Source: an uncultured Cetobacterium sp.
Lineage (GTDB): Bacteria; Fusobacteriota; Fusobacteriia; Fusobacteriales; Fusobacteriaceae
Length of the DNA stretch: 38,297 nt
Direction of reading: 5' to 3'
NCBI RefSeq assembly: GCF_947038635.1
Contig: NZ_CAMQXC010000009.1
Location: 1-38,297, forward strand
Part shown: in pieces, positions 25,695 through 35,466 of the stretch
Layout of the letters: each line of letters opens with the position of its first letter
Position numbering within the stretch: position 1 is the first letter of the stretch
Program-made: the position numbers and the translations under genes
Notes under the pieces: generated by a model
Databases searched by the model: none
What the model was told of the DNA's origin: nothing
What the model saw: the letters and a program-made list of their open reading frames with translations, nothing else

Positions 25695-28600
25695 ATGGCT
25701 AAAAAAATGCAAACTATGGATGGTAACCAAGCTGCAGCATATGCATCATATGCTTTTACAGAAGTAGCAGGTATTTATCCAATAACTCCATCATCGCCAA
25801 TGGCTGAGTACACTGACGAGTGGGCATCAAGAGGAATGAAAAATATGTTTGGAGTTCCAGTAAAAGTTGTTGAAATGCAATCAGAGGCAGGAGCAGCTGG
25901 AACAGTTCACGGATCTTTACAGGCAGGAGCTTTAACTACAACATATACAGCATCACAAGGATTACTATTAAAAGTGCCTAATATGTATAAAATAGCTGGA
26001 GAACTTTTACCAGGAGTTATCCACGTATCAGCAAGAGCGTTAGCAGCACAAGCGTTATCAATATTTGGTGATCACCAAGACGTTTATGCAGCTAGACAAA
26101 CTGGATTTGCTATGTTATTTGAGAGCTCAGTACAAGAAGTAATGGATTTATCAGGAGTTGCACACTTAGCAGCTATTAAATCAAGAGTTCCTTTCATGAA
26201 TATATTTGATGGATTCAGAACTTCACACGAAATTCAAAAAGTTGAAGTAATGGACTTTGATGTATTCAAGAGATTAGTAGATATGGATGCTATTAAAGCT
26301 TTCAGAGAAAGAGCTTTAAACCCAGAGCACCCAGTAACAAAAGGAACAGCTCAAAACGACGACATCTACTTCCAAACTAGAGAAGTACAAAATAAATTCT
26401 ACGATGCAGTACCTGCAATTGTAGCAAATTATATGGAAGAAATTTCAAAAGTAACTGGAAGAGATTATAAGCCATTTAACTATTATGGAGCACCAGATGC
26501 AGAGCATATTGTTATTGCTATGGGATCTGTTTGTGAAACATTAATAGAAACAGTTGATTATTTAGTAGGAAAAGGAGAGAAAGTAGGACTTATAAATGTT
26601 CACTTATACAGACCATTCTCTGCTGAATATTTCTTCAATGTATTCCCTAAGACAGTTAAGAAAATTGCTGTACTAGATAGAACAAAAGAACCTGGAGCAT
26701 TAGGTGAGCCATTATACATGGACGTTAGAGGATTATTCTACGGAATGGAAAACGCTCCAGTAATCGTAGGTGGAAGATATGGATTATCTTCAAAAGATAC
26801 AACACCAGCTCAAATGAAAGCTGTATTTGATAACTTAAAGCAAGCTGAGCCAAAAGATGGATTTGTAGTTGGAATCAATGATGACGTTACTTTCAAATCT
26901 CTTGAAGTTGGACCAAGCATTGAAACAGGAGCAGAAGGAGTAAGAGAGTGCTTATTCTTTGGACTTGGATCAGATGGAACAGTTGGAGCTAACAAAAACT
27001 CAATTAAAATTATTGGAGATAAAACAGATTTATATGCACAAGGATACTTTGCATATGACTCAAAAAAATCTGGAGGATCAACAAGATCTCACTTAAGATT
27101 TGGTAAACATCCAATTAAATCAACTTACTTAGTATCATCACCAAACTTCGTAGCTTGTTCAGTACCAGCATACTTAACTCAATACGATATGATTGGTGGA
27201 TTAAAGCAAGGTGGAACATTCTTACTAAACTGTGTATGGGATAAAGATGAAGTTGTAGCTCATTTACCAAATTCAGTTAAGAAACAATTAGCTGAGAAAA
27301 ATGCTAAGTTCTACATCATAAATGCTAACAAATTAGCAGCAGAAATTGGATTAGCAGGAAGAACTAACACAATAATGCAATCAGCATTCTTTAAGTTAGC
27401 AGATGTTATTCCATTTGAAGATGCACAAACTTACATGAAGCAATATGCTGAAAAGTCATATGCTAAAAAAGGTGACGCAATTGTAAAAATGAACTATGAG
27501 GCTATTGATAAAGGAGCTGGAGAATTAGTTCAAATTACAGTTGATCCTTCATGGGCTAACTTAACAACTGAAGTTGTTGCAGAAAAAGGAGCTTGCTCTT
27601 GTACAGGATGTGGATGTGGATCAACATCTAAGTTAGAATCATTTGTAGAGAAAATTGCAAAACCTATAAATGCTTTAAAAGGTGAGGAATTACCAGTTTC
27701 TACATTCTTAGGATATGAGGATGGAACATTTGAGAACGGAACAACAGCTTTTGAGAAAAGAGGAGTTGCAGTAAACGTTCCTGAGTGGAAATCTGAAAAT
27801 TGTATCCAATGTAACCAATGTTCATATGTTTGTCCACACGCAGTTATAAGACCATTCTTAATGACAGCTGAGGAAAAAGCAGGAGCACCAAACGAGTTAA
27901 AAACAAAAACTCCAATTGGAAAAGGATTAGAAGGATTAGAGTATAAAATCCAAGTATCTCCATTAGATTGTACAGGATGTGGATTATGTGCTAACGTATG
28001 TCCAGCTAAAGAGAAAGCTTTAGTTATGGTACCTATCGGACAAGAAGTTGAAAAGGGAGAGCAAGAAAATGCTGATTACTTATTCAACGAAGTAACATAT
28101 AAAGATGAGTTTATGCCAAAAACATCAGTAAAAGGATCACAATTTGCACAACCATTATTCGAGTTCCACGGAGCTTGTGGAGGATGTGGAGAAACTCCTT
28201 ATATTAAAGCAATAACTCAACTATTTGGAGACAGAATGATGATAGCTAACGCTACAGGATGTTCTTCAATTTATGGAGGATCAGCACCATCAACTCCATA
28301 TACAACAAATAGCTGTGGAGAAGGACCATCATGGGGTAACTCATTATTTGAGGATAACGCAGAGTTTGGATACGGAATGGCAACAGCTGTTGAAACAATG
28401 AGAGATAGAATCCAAACAATAATGGAAGAGAATATGGCAAATGTTTCTCCAGAAGTTGCAGCAATGTTCGCTGAATGGATTGAAAATAGAGCAGATGGAA
28501 ATAAAACTAAAGAGATTAGAAATAGATTAGTTCCAGCTTTAGAAGCATGTAACTGTGGAGTATCAACAGAGATTTTAGAGTTAAAGCAATATCTTGTTAA

Positions 28601-29273
28601 AAAATCACAATGGATATTTGGAGGAGACGGATGGGCTTATGACATCGGTTATGGAGGATTAGACCACGTTTTAGCTTCTTCAGATGACGTTAACGTTTTA
28701 GTAATGGATACAGAGATTTACTCTAACACAGGTGGACAAGCGTCTAAATCAACTCAAACAGGAGCAGTAGCAAAATTCGCAGCTGCAGGAAAACCTAATA
28801 AGAAGAAAGATTTAGCAGCTATCGCAATGTCTTATGGACATATCTATGTTGCACAAGTATCTATGGGAGCTAACCAAGCTCAATACTTAAAAGCAATTGC
28901 TGAAGCTGAGGCATATCCAGGACCATCATTAATCATAGCTTATGCACCTTGTATCAGTCATGGATTAAAGAATGGAATGGGTAACAGTCAACTTGAGATG
29001 AAAAAAGCTACTGAGTGTGGATACTGGCCAATATTCAGATACAATCCATTATTAGAGAAAGAAGGAAAGAACCCTCTTCAAATCGATTGTAAAGAACCTA
29101 ATTGGGATAATTACAATGATTATCTAATGGGAGAAGTTAGATATGCTACATTAGCAAAATCTAAGCCAGAGCATGCAAAAGATTTATTTGCTAAAAATAA
29201 ATCAGAGTCTCAAAGAAGATGGAGACAATACCAAAGACTTGCATCATTAGACTTCACAGCTGAAGCTAAGTAA
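25695..29273 (+). CDS. nifJ: Pyruvate:ferredoxin (flavodoxin) oxidoreductase
   Basis: MAKKMQTMDGNQAAAYASYAFTEVAGIYPITPSSPMAEYTDEW; two 4Fe-4S motifs CIQCNQCSYVCPH and CTGCGLCANVCP; GGDGWAYDIGYGGLDHVLAS TPP motif. RBS gggagg 25680-25685. Confidence 0.97.
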   Translation: MAKKMQTMDGNQAAAYASYAFTEVAGIYPITPSSPMAEYTDEWASRGMKNMFGVPVKVVEMQSEAGAAGTVHGSLQAGALTTTYTASQGLLLKVPNMYKIAGELLPGVIHVSARALAAQALSIFGDHQDVYAARQTGFAMLFESSVQEVMDLSGVAHLAAIKSRVPFMNIFDGFRTSHEIQKVEVMDFDVFKRLVDMDAIKAFRERALNPEHPVTKGTAQNDDIYFQTREVQNKFYDAVPAIVANYMEEISKVTGRDYKPFNYYGAPDAEHIVIAMGSVCETLIETVDYLVGKGEKVGLINVHLYRPFSAEYFFNVFPKTVKKIAVLDRTKEPGALGEPLYMDVRGLFYGMENAPVIVGGRYGLSSKDTTPAQMKAVFDNLKQAEPKDGFVVGINDDVTFKSLEVGPSIETGAEGVRECLFFGLGSDGTVGANKNSIKIIGDKTDLYAQGYFAYDSKKSGGSTRSHLRFGKHPIKSTYLVSSPNFVACSVPAYLTQYDMIGGLKQGGTFLLNCVWDKDEVVAHLPNSVKKQLAEKNAKFYIINANKLAAEIGLAGRTNTIMQSAFFKLADVIPFEDAQTYMKQYAEKSYAKKGDAIVKMNYEAIDKGAGELVQITVDPSWANLTTEVVAEKGACSCTGCGCGSTSKLESFVEKIAKPINALKGEELPVSTFLGYEDGTFENGTTAFEKRGVAVNVPEWKSENCIQCNQCSYVCPHAVIRPFLMTAEEKAGAPNELKTKTPIGKGLEGLEYKIQVSPLDCTGCGLCANVCPAKEKALVMVPIGQEVEKGEQENADYLFNEVTYKDEFMPKTSVKGSQFAQPLFEFHGACGGCGETPYIKAITQLFGDRMMIANATGCSSIYGGSAPSTPYTTNSCGEGPSWGNSLFEDNAEFGYGMATAVETMRDRIQTIMEENMANVSPEVAAMFAEWIENRADGNKTKEIRNRLVPALEACNCGVSTEILELKQYLVKKSQWIFGGDGWAYDIGYGGLDHVLASSDDVNVLVMDTEIYSNTGGQASKSTQTGAVAKFAAAGKPNKKKDLAAIAMSYGHIYVAQVSMGANQAQYLKAIAEAEAYPGPSLIIAYAPCISHGLKNGMGNSQLEMKKATECGYWPIFRYNPLLEKEGKNPLQIDCKEPNWDNYNDYLMGEVRYATLAKSKPEHAKDLFAKNKSESQRRWRQYQRLASLDFTAEAK

Positions 29274-29286
29274 TTCTTTGAAATTT

Positions 29287-29322
29287 AGAGATAAGGTAGA
29301 AGTACCTTATCTCTTTTTTTAT
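29287..29322 (+). terminator. Intrinsic terminator after nifJ
   Basis: agagataaggta-gaag-taccttatctct followed by ttttttta. Confidence 0.92.
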
Positions 29323-29334
29323 TACAAAACTTTT

Positions 29335-29363
29335 TTGTAAATTAGCATATTATTTGGTATAAT
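29335..29363 (+). promoter_or_regulatory. Promoter of LPS-core cluster: TTGTAA, 17 nt, extended -10 TGgTATAAT
   Basis: ttgtaa 29335-29340; tggtataat 29355-29363. Confidence 0.65.
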
Positions 29364-29397
29364 TAAGAGTAAGTAGTAAAAAAGAAAGGGTGAAAAA

Positions 29398-30186
29398 ATG
29401 AAGATATCTGTTGCAATGATAACCTTTAATGAAGAAAAAATATTGAGAAAAACTTTAGAATCAGTTAAAGGATTAGCGGATGAAATAGTTATTGTAGACA
29501 GTGGGTCAACAGATGCTACAAAAAGTATAGCCGAAGAATTTGGTGCAAAATTTTATATAGAATCTTGGAAAGGTTATGGACCACAAAGAAATTTAGCTAT
29601 AGAGAAGTGTGAAAATGAATGGATTTTAAATATAGATGCTGATGAAGAAATATCAGAAGAGTTAAAAAAAAAGATAAAAGAAATAACATCAGATATCAAC
29701 AATAAGAAAGAGATTTTTAAAATAAATAGACTTTCAGTTTGTTTTGGAAAGCAAATAAAATATGGCGGATGGGGAACATCTTATGCAATAAGATTATTTA
29801 AAAAAGGTTCTGGAATATTCAATGACAATATGGTTCATGAAGAATTTAAAGCAAATAAAGAAATTTTTAAAATAAAAGAAAATATATATCATCATTCATA
29901 TTTAACTATGGAAGATTATTTCAATAGATTTAATAGATACACAACAGAAGGTGCAAAGGACTATTATAAAAAAAATAAAAAAGTAAGTGTATTAGATATA
30001 TTGATAAATCCAATATATAAATTTTTAAAAATGTACATTTTTAGATTAGGATTTTTAGATGGTATTGAAGGCTTTGTCATAGCATCAACAAGTTCAATGT
30101 ATTCTATGATAAAATATTTTAAACTGAGGGAGATGTATAAGAATGGCTCATACTTACAAAAGAATAATAATAGCAAGAACGGATAA
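29398..30186 (+). CDS. Glycosyltransferase family 2 (WaaE/KdtX-like LPS core glycosyltransferase)
   Basis: ISVAMITFNEEKILRKTLESVKGLADEIVIVDSGSTDATKSIAEEFGAKFYIESWKGYGPQRNLAIEKCENEWILNIDADEEIS. Confidence 0.88.
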   Translation: MKISVAMITFNEEKILRKTLESVKGLADEIVIVDSGSTDATKSIAEEFGAKFYIESWKGYGPQRNLAIEKCENEWILNIDADEEISEELKKKIKEITSDINNKKEIFKINRLSVCFGKQIKYGGWGTSYAIRLFKKGSGIFNDNMVHEEFKANKEIFKIKENIYHHSYLTMEDYFNRFNRYTTEGAKDYYKKNKKVSVLDILINPIYKFLKMYIFRLGFLDGIEGFVIASTSSMYSMIKYFKLREMYKNGSYLQKNNNSKNG

Positions 30187-31168
30187 AATAGGTGACTTAA
30201 TTCTATCAATTCCTAGTTTTTTTATGATTAGAAAAATGTATCCTGAAGCTGAAATAACTTTATTAGTGAGAAATTATAACTATAATATAGTAAAAAATTT
30301 ACCATATATAAATAGAGTTGTTCAAATAGATAGATATAGACAAAAAGAACTTTTAGAAAAAATAAAATATTTTAATGCTGATGTTTTTATAGCTTTATAT
30401 GTTGATAATTTTGTAATGGAATTAGCAAAAGCAAGTAAAGCTAAAATAAAAATAGGACCGCTATCAAAAATAAAATCTTTTTTTACGTTTAATAAAGGTG
30501 TTTTACAAAAAAGATCTAAATCAATAAAACATGAAGCAGAATACAATTTAGATTTGATAAAAAAACTTGATAAAAAACTTTTTGAAGATAGATTTGAAAT
30601 AAATACTCAGATTTTTTTAGATAAAAGTAATTTAGAAGCTGCTGAAAAATTTTTCAAAGATAATAGTATTGGAGATAAAGTGTTAGTTGTAAATCCATTT
30701 ATGGGTGGTTCTGCAAAAAACATAACAGATGAGCAGTATGCAGATATTTTAAGAGAAGTTATAGATAGAGAAAAAAATATTGATGTGATTGTAACAGCAC
30801 ACATTTCAGATGAAGAGAGAGGATTAAAGCTTTTAGAAAAAGTAGGAAGAGATAAAGTATATCTTTTTGCTAATGGAGGAGAACTTCTAAATATAGGGGC
30901 AGTTATAAATAGAGCTAAAGTTTATTTTGGTGGCTCAACAGGACCAACTCATATAGCAGGATCTTTACAAAAAAGTATTGTAGCTTTATATCCTAAAAAG
31001 GCAACTCAAAGTCCTATGAGATGGGGTGTTTTTGGTAATGAAGACGTTACATATGTAATACCAGATGAAAATATAAAAGAAAATTATAAACATAAAAATT
31101 TTGATTCATATAATGAAAATATAAAAGAAAAAATAGTTCAGGCAATAATAGAGAGATTGGAGAGATAA
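30143..31168 (+). CDS. Glycosyltransferase family 9 (heptosyltransferase-like)
   Basis: RIIIARTDKIGDLILSIPSFFMIRKMYPEAEITLLVR...FGGSTGPTHIAGSLQKSIVALYPKK. Confidence 0.87.
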   Translation: MAHTYKRIIIARTDKIGDLILSIPSFFMIRKMYPEAEITLLVRNYNYNIVKNLPYINRVVQIDRYRQKELLEKIKYFNADVFIALYVDNFVMELAKASKAKIKIGPLSKIKSFFTFNKGVLQKRSKSIKHEAEYNLDLIKKLDKKLFEDRFEINTQIFLDKSNLEAAEKFFKDNSIGDKVLVVNPFMGGSAKNITDEQYADILREVIDREKNIDVIVTAHISDEERGLKLLEKVGRDKVYLFANGGELLNIGAVINRAKVYFGGSTGPTHIAGSLQKSIVALYPKKATQSPMRWGVFGNEDVTYVIPDENIKENYKHKNFDSYNENIKEKIVQAIIERLER

Positions 31169-31169
31169 C

Positions 31170-32183
31170 GTGAAAATATTAGTAATACACACAGCTTTTA
31201 TAGGAGATATTGTATTATCAACACCATTATTAAAAAGAATAAAGGAAGTATATCCAGAAGCAAAAATTACTTATGTAACAACTCCTATTGGTGCTACTAT
31301 TTTGAGAAACAATCCAAATATAACAGAGATAATAGAATATGATAAAAGAGGAAGCCATTCAGGAATTAAAGGATTGTTAGCTTTAGGTAGAAGATTGAGA
31401 TATGAAAATTTCAATGTAGTTTTAACACCTCATAGATATTTAAGAAGTTCTATTTTAGCATGGTTAACAAGATCTCCTAAGAGAATTGGTTATGATATAG
31501 CAAGTGGGTCTTGTCTATTCACTGATAAAATAAGCTATGATAAGAGTAAACATGAAGTAGATAAACTACTATCATTTATAGGAGAGGTTCCAGATAATTC
31601 AAGAAAAAAATATCCAATAGAGTTATATCCAAGTAAAAAAGATATTGATGTAGTTGATAAGATTTGGAATGAAAATAAATTTAATAATCAAGAGATTATA
31701 GCAATAGCTCCTGGAAGTAAATGGTTTACAAAAAAGTGGCCTTTAGAATATTTTAATGAAGTAATTCGTTTGTTGATAGAGAATGGTAATAAAGTTGTTG
31801 TTATTGGTGGCAAAGATGAATTATATCTAAATGTAAATATTCAGCAAGGTGTTTTAGATTTAAGAGGAAAAACAACATTGTTAGAGTTAGCAGAGGTTTT
31901 AAAAAGAGTAAAAGTAGTTTTAACAAATGATTCATCACCAATACATATAGCATCTGCTTTTAACAAAACTTCAATTCTTGCAATTTTTGGACCAACTGTA
32001 AAAGAGTTTGGATTTTTTCCATGGAGTGAAAATAGTGAAGTTTTAGAAATTGAAAATCTTTCGTGTAGACCGTGTGCAATACATGGAGGAGATAAGTGTC
32101 CAAAAGGTCATTTTAAATGTATGTTAGATATAAAGCCAAAACAAGTCTATGAAAAAATTCTACAAATTTTGAAGAGGGTGTAA
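31170..32183 (+). CDS. Lipopolysaccharide heptosyltransferase, GT9 (WaaF-like)
   Basis: MKILVIHTAFIGDIVLSTPLLKRIKEVYPEAKITYVTTP...IAIAPGSKWFTKKWPLEYFNEVI...LTNDSSPIHIASAFNKTSILAIFGPT...CRPCAIHGGDKCPKGHFKCM. Confidence 0.9.
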   Translation: MKILVIHTAFIGDIVLSTPLLKRIKEVYPEAKITYVTTPIGATILRNNPNITEIIEYDKRGSHSGIKGLLALGRRLRYENFNVVLTPHRYLRSSILAWLTRSPKRIGYDIASGSCLFTDKISYDKSKHEVDKLLSFIGEVPDNSRKKYPIELYPSKKDIDVVDKIWNENKFNNQEIIAIAPGSKWFTKKWPLEYFNEVIRLLIENGNKVVVIGGKDELYLNVNIQQGVLDLRGKTTLLELAEVLKRVKVVLTNDSSPIHIASAFNKTSILAIFGPTVKEFGFFPWSENSEVLEIENLSCRPCAIHGGDKCPKGHFKCMLDIKPKQVYEKILQILKRV

Positions 32184-32854
32184 TGGAAAAAATATTATGT
32201 AATAGTGAAGTAGATTTTAATTTAGTTAATAAAATTAAAAGAGAAGAGTTTAAAGTTATTAAAGATTTAAAAAACGATAACAGAAGCAAAGTTACGTTAA
32301 TCGATATTGATGGAAACAAATATGTTTATAAAATTCCTAAAGAAAAGAATAACCGTATATGGCAAAGAATAACTTCTTTAATTAGAGGAAGTGAAAGTAA
32401 AAGAGAATATGAAAATTATTTAAGAATAAAAGAAAATGGTTTTAAAGGACCTATCCCTATAATGTATTGGGAAAGGAAAAATTTTGGAATATGTGTTGAT
32501 TCATTTTTAGTAAGTTCATATTTATCTGGAAAACCAGCGACTCAAAAAAATTTAAAAATAGTAGAAAAAGAACTGAGAAAAATACATGCTAAAGGTTATT
32601 TACATGGAGATTCTCAATTGAGTAATTTTATAGTAGAAAATAATGAAATTTATTTAATAGATGCAAAATTAATAAAAAATAAATATGCAAAAGCAGGAGA
32701 AACCTATGAATTTATATATTTAGAAGAAAGTTGTCATAAAGAGATTGATATTTATGATAAAAATACTCTAAGTTATAAATTAGCAAAAAGTTTAAATAGT
32801 TACCTGCATTGGATTGGAAGAGTGAAAAAAGCAATTCGAAGAAAGGAAAGATAA
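32183..32854 (+). CDS. Lipopolysaccharide core heptose kinase, RfaY/WaaY-like
   Basis: Kinase-like: YVYKIPKEKN..., IHAKGYLHGDSQLSNFIVENNEIYLIDAK; sits between GT9 genes. Confidence 0.75.
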   Translation: MEKILCNSEVDFNLVNKIKREEFKVIKDLKNDNRSKVTLIDIDGNKYVYKIPKEKNNRIWQRITSLIRGSESKREYENYLRIKENGFKGPIPIMYWERKNFGICVDSFLVSSYLSGKPATQKNLKIVEKELRKIHAKGYLHGDSQLSNFIVENNEIYLIDAKLIKNKYAKAGETYEFIYLEESCHKEIDIYDKNTLSYKLAKSLNSYLHWIGRVKKAIRRKER

Positions 32855-32855
32855 A

Positions 32856-33854
32856 TTGAGAGTTTTAATAATAAGACTTAGTTCTATAGGAGATGTAATA
32901 CTGACTACTCCTGTTTTAAAAGAACTGAAAAAAAAATATCCAGATATAATTATAGATTTTTTAGTTATGGAAAATTTCAAAGATGCAATATCAGGATGTC
33001 CTTATATAGATAATTTAATTTTATTTAATAAAACAAAACATGATGGTTTAAAAAACATGATAGCATTTGGAAAAAAATTAAAATTAAATAATTACGATTA
33101 TGTATTTGATTTACATGCTAAAGTGAGATCAAAAGTTATAAGTAATACAATTGGAAGTAAAACATATACGTATAAAAAAAGAAGTTTATTAAAAAGTATT
33201 TTAGTTAAAACTAAGGCAATAAAGTATAAAGTTGATGATACAATTATTAGAAATTATTTTGGTGCTTTTAAAGTTTTGGGATTAGAGTATAAAAGTGAAG
33301 ATTTAACTTTTAGTTTTGAAAAAAAAGATTTAGAAAAATTAGAAACACTTTGTATAGAATACGACAACGTTCCGATGATAGCCCCAGGAGCTTCAAAGGA
33401 AACTAAAAAATGGACAAAAGAAGGATTTGCACAATTATCAAAACTACTTTATAATAAATATGGAAAGAAGCCAATTATAATAGGAGCAAAAAATGAGTAT
33501 GAAATGTGTGAAGAAATTAAAAATCTTGCAGATGGGTTTGCTATAAATTTAGCTGGAAAATTAACTTTAAAAGAAAGTGGAGCACTACTTTCAAAAGCCA
33601 GATTTTTAGTTACGAATGATTCGGGGCCATTTCATATAGCAAGAGGAGTTAAATGTCCAACATTTGTTATATTTGGTCCAACTAGTCCAGGAATGTTTGA
33701 ATATGATGAGAATAATACATTAATCTATTTAAATGAACCTTGTTCACCTTGTAGTTTACATGGAGATAAAGTGTGCCCACAGAAACATTTTAATTGCATG
33801 AAAAAATTAAATGCAGAAATGGTTATGAAAGTAATAGAAAAAAATGGGAGGTAA
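32856..33854 (+). CDS. Glycosyltransferase family 9 (heptosyltransferase-like)
   Basis: RVLIIRLSSIGDVILTTPVLKELKKKYPDIIIDFLV...MIAPGASKETKKWTKEGFAQL...VTNDSGPFHIARGVKCPTFVIFGPT...CSPCSLHGDKVCPQKHFNCM. Confidence 0.9.
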   Translation: MRVLIIRLSSIGDVILTTPVLKELKKKYPDIIIDFLVMENFKDAISGCPYIDNLILFNKTKHDGLKNMIAFGKKLKLNNYDYVFDLHAKVRSKVISNTIGSKTYTYKKRSLLKSILVKTKAIKYKVDDTIIRNYFGAFKVLGLEYKSEDLTFSFEKKDLEKLETLCIEYDNVPMIAPGASKETKKWTKEGFAQLSKLLYNKYGKKPIIIGAKNEYEMCEEIKNLADGFAINLAGKLTLKESGALLSKARFLVTNDSGPFHIARGVKCPTFVIFGPTSPGMFEYDENNTLIYLNEPCSPCSLHGDKVCPQKHFNCMKKLNAEMVMKVIEKNGR

Positions 33855-34934
33855 TTGAATATGGCAAAAAAATCAGTAGATACAACAACAGATAAGTCAA
33901 AAGCTTTAGAAACAGCATTAAAGCAGATAAGAAAAGATTTTGGAGAAGGATCAATAATGAAACTTGGAGAAAACCAAGGTATGAATATTGAAGTTATTCC
34001 AACAGGGAGTATAAATTTAGATTTAGCTCTTGGTTTAGGAGGCGTTCCTAGAGGAAGAATTATAGAAGTATATGGTGCAGAGAGTTCAGGAAAAACAACA
34101 ATAGCATTACACATAGTAGCTCAAGCACAAAAAATGGGAGGAGTAGCAGCATTTATAGATGCTGAACATGCATTAGATCCAGTATATGCAAAAGCTTTAG
34201 GTGTAGACGTGGAAGAATTATTAATTTCACAACCAGATTTTGGAGAGCAAGCGTTAGAAATTGCAGATATGTTGGTTAGATCAGGAGCAATTGATGTTAT
34301 AGTTGTTGACTCTGTAGCAGCTTTAGTTCCAAAAGCAGAGATTGATGGAGAGATGTCAGACCAACAAATGGGTCTTCAAGCTAGATTGATGTCAAAAGCT
34401 TTAAGAAAATTAACAGGATCTATAAATAAATCAAAGACAACAATGATATTTATAAATCAAGTTAGAGATAAAATTGGTGGATTTAGTTTTGGACCTCAAA
34501 CAACTACAACAGGTGGAAAAGCTCTTAAATTCTACTCTTCAGTAAGAATGGAAGTTAAAAGAGTTGGAAGTGTAAAACAAGGTGAAGAAGTTATAGGTAA
34601 TGAAACAGTAGTAAAAGTTACAAAAAATAAGGTAGCTCCTCCGTTTAAAGAAGCTAAATTCCAAATTATGTACGGTAAGGGAATTTCTAGAGTAGGAGAA
34701 ATTTTAGATATGGCCTTAGACAATGATATAGTTGCAAAATCTGGAGCTTGGTTCAGTTTTGGTGATATTAGACTAGGACAAGGAAAAGAAAATGTAAAGG
34801 CTAGATTAGAAACTGAACCAGAATTATTAGCAGCAATTGAAGAAAAAATAAACCAACTTCTAGAAAAAAATACAATAGTACTACATACATCAGAGGGAGA
34901 AGAAGTTGAAGCTGAAGAGATTACTGAAGAATAA
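33855..34934 (+). CDS. recA: Recombinase RecA
   Basis: [81 protein letters not shown]. Confidence 0.97.
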   Translation: MNMAKKSVDTTTDKSKALETALKQIRKDFGEGSIMKLGENQGMNIEVIPTGSINLDLALGLGGVPRGRIIEVYGAESSGKTTIALHIVAQAQKMGGVAAFIDAEHALDPVYAKALGVDVEELLISQPDFGEQALEIADMLVRSGAIDVIVVDSVAALVPKAEIDGEMSDQQMGLQARLMSKALRKLTGSINKSKTTMIFINQVRDKIGGFSFGPQTTTTGGKALKFYSSVRMEVKRVGSVKQGEEVIGNETVVKVTKNKVAPPFKEAKFQIMYGKGISRVGEILDMALDNDIVAKSGAWFSFGDIRLGQGKENVKARLETEPELLAAIEEKINQLLEKNTIVLHTSEGEEVEAEEITEE

Positions 34935-35466
34935 GTATCTCTTTGAAAATGGATTGAGTATAGGTCTGAATAATGAAATAATAAACAAATATGATTTAAA
35001 AAGGAGAGAGGAGCTATCTCACGAGGAATACTTACAAGTGTTAGAGTTAGCTGCTCTCTCTACTTCATATTATTATTTAGCTAAAAGAGATTATACCAAA
35101 AAAGAGATATATAATAAATTGCTACAAAAATATTGGGAAAAAAATCCAATAGTAAAAGTTATAAAAAGATTAGAAGAAGCTGGTTATATTGATGATAAAG
35201 AATTTGCTATATCATATGTAAAAACTAAAAAATGTGGTAAGAAAAAAATAATATATGATTTAAAATTAAAAGGAATAACTTCTGAAATTATAGAAGAAGC
35301 ACTAAGTTTTTATGAAGAGGAAGATGAGTTAGAAGAATTATCTAGAGCGTGGGATAAACTAGGAGAAAAAGAGGAGCAAAAAAAAATAGCCTCTCTTATG
35401 AGAAAAGGATTTTCGTATAGCGATATAAAAAGAGTTATAATCAAAAAAAGGGAGGAAGAATGTTAA
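34906..35466 (+). CDS. recX: Regulatory protein RecX
   Basis: Position after rec[54 protein letters not shown]. Start (TTG 34906) uncertain. Confidence 0.82.
   Translation: MKLKRLLKNKYLFENGLSIGLNNEIINKYDLKRREELSHEEYLQVLELAALSTSYYYLAKRDYTKKEIYNKLLQKYWEKNPIVKVIKRLEEAGYIDDKEFAISYVKTKKCGKKKIIYDLKLKGITSEIIEEALSFYEEEDELEELSRAWDKLGEKEEQKKIASLMRKGFSYSDIKRVIIKKREEEC

Noticed and set aside
33725-34114. Minus-strand ORF of 129 aa antisense to the GT9/recA junction
   Set aside because: Lies opposite well-supported coding sequence; composition is that of a codon shadow, with no recognisable domain.
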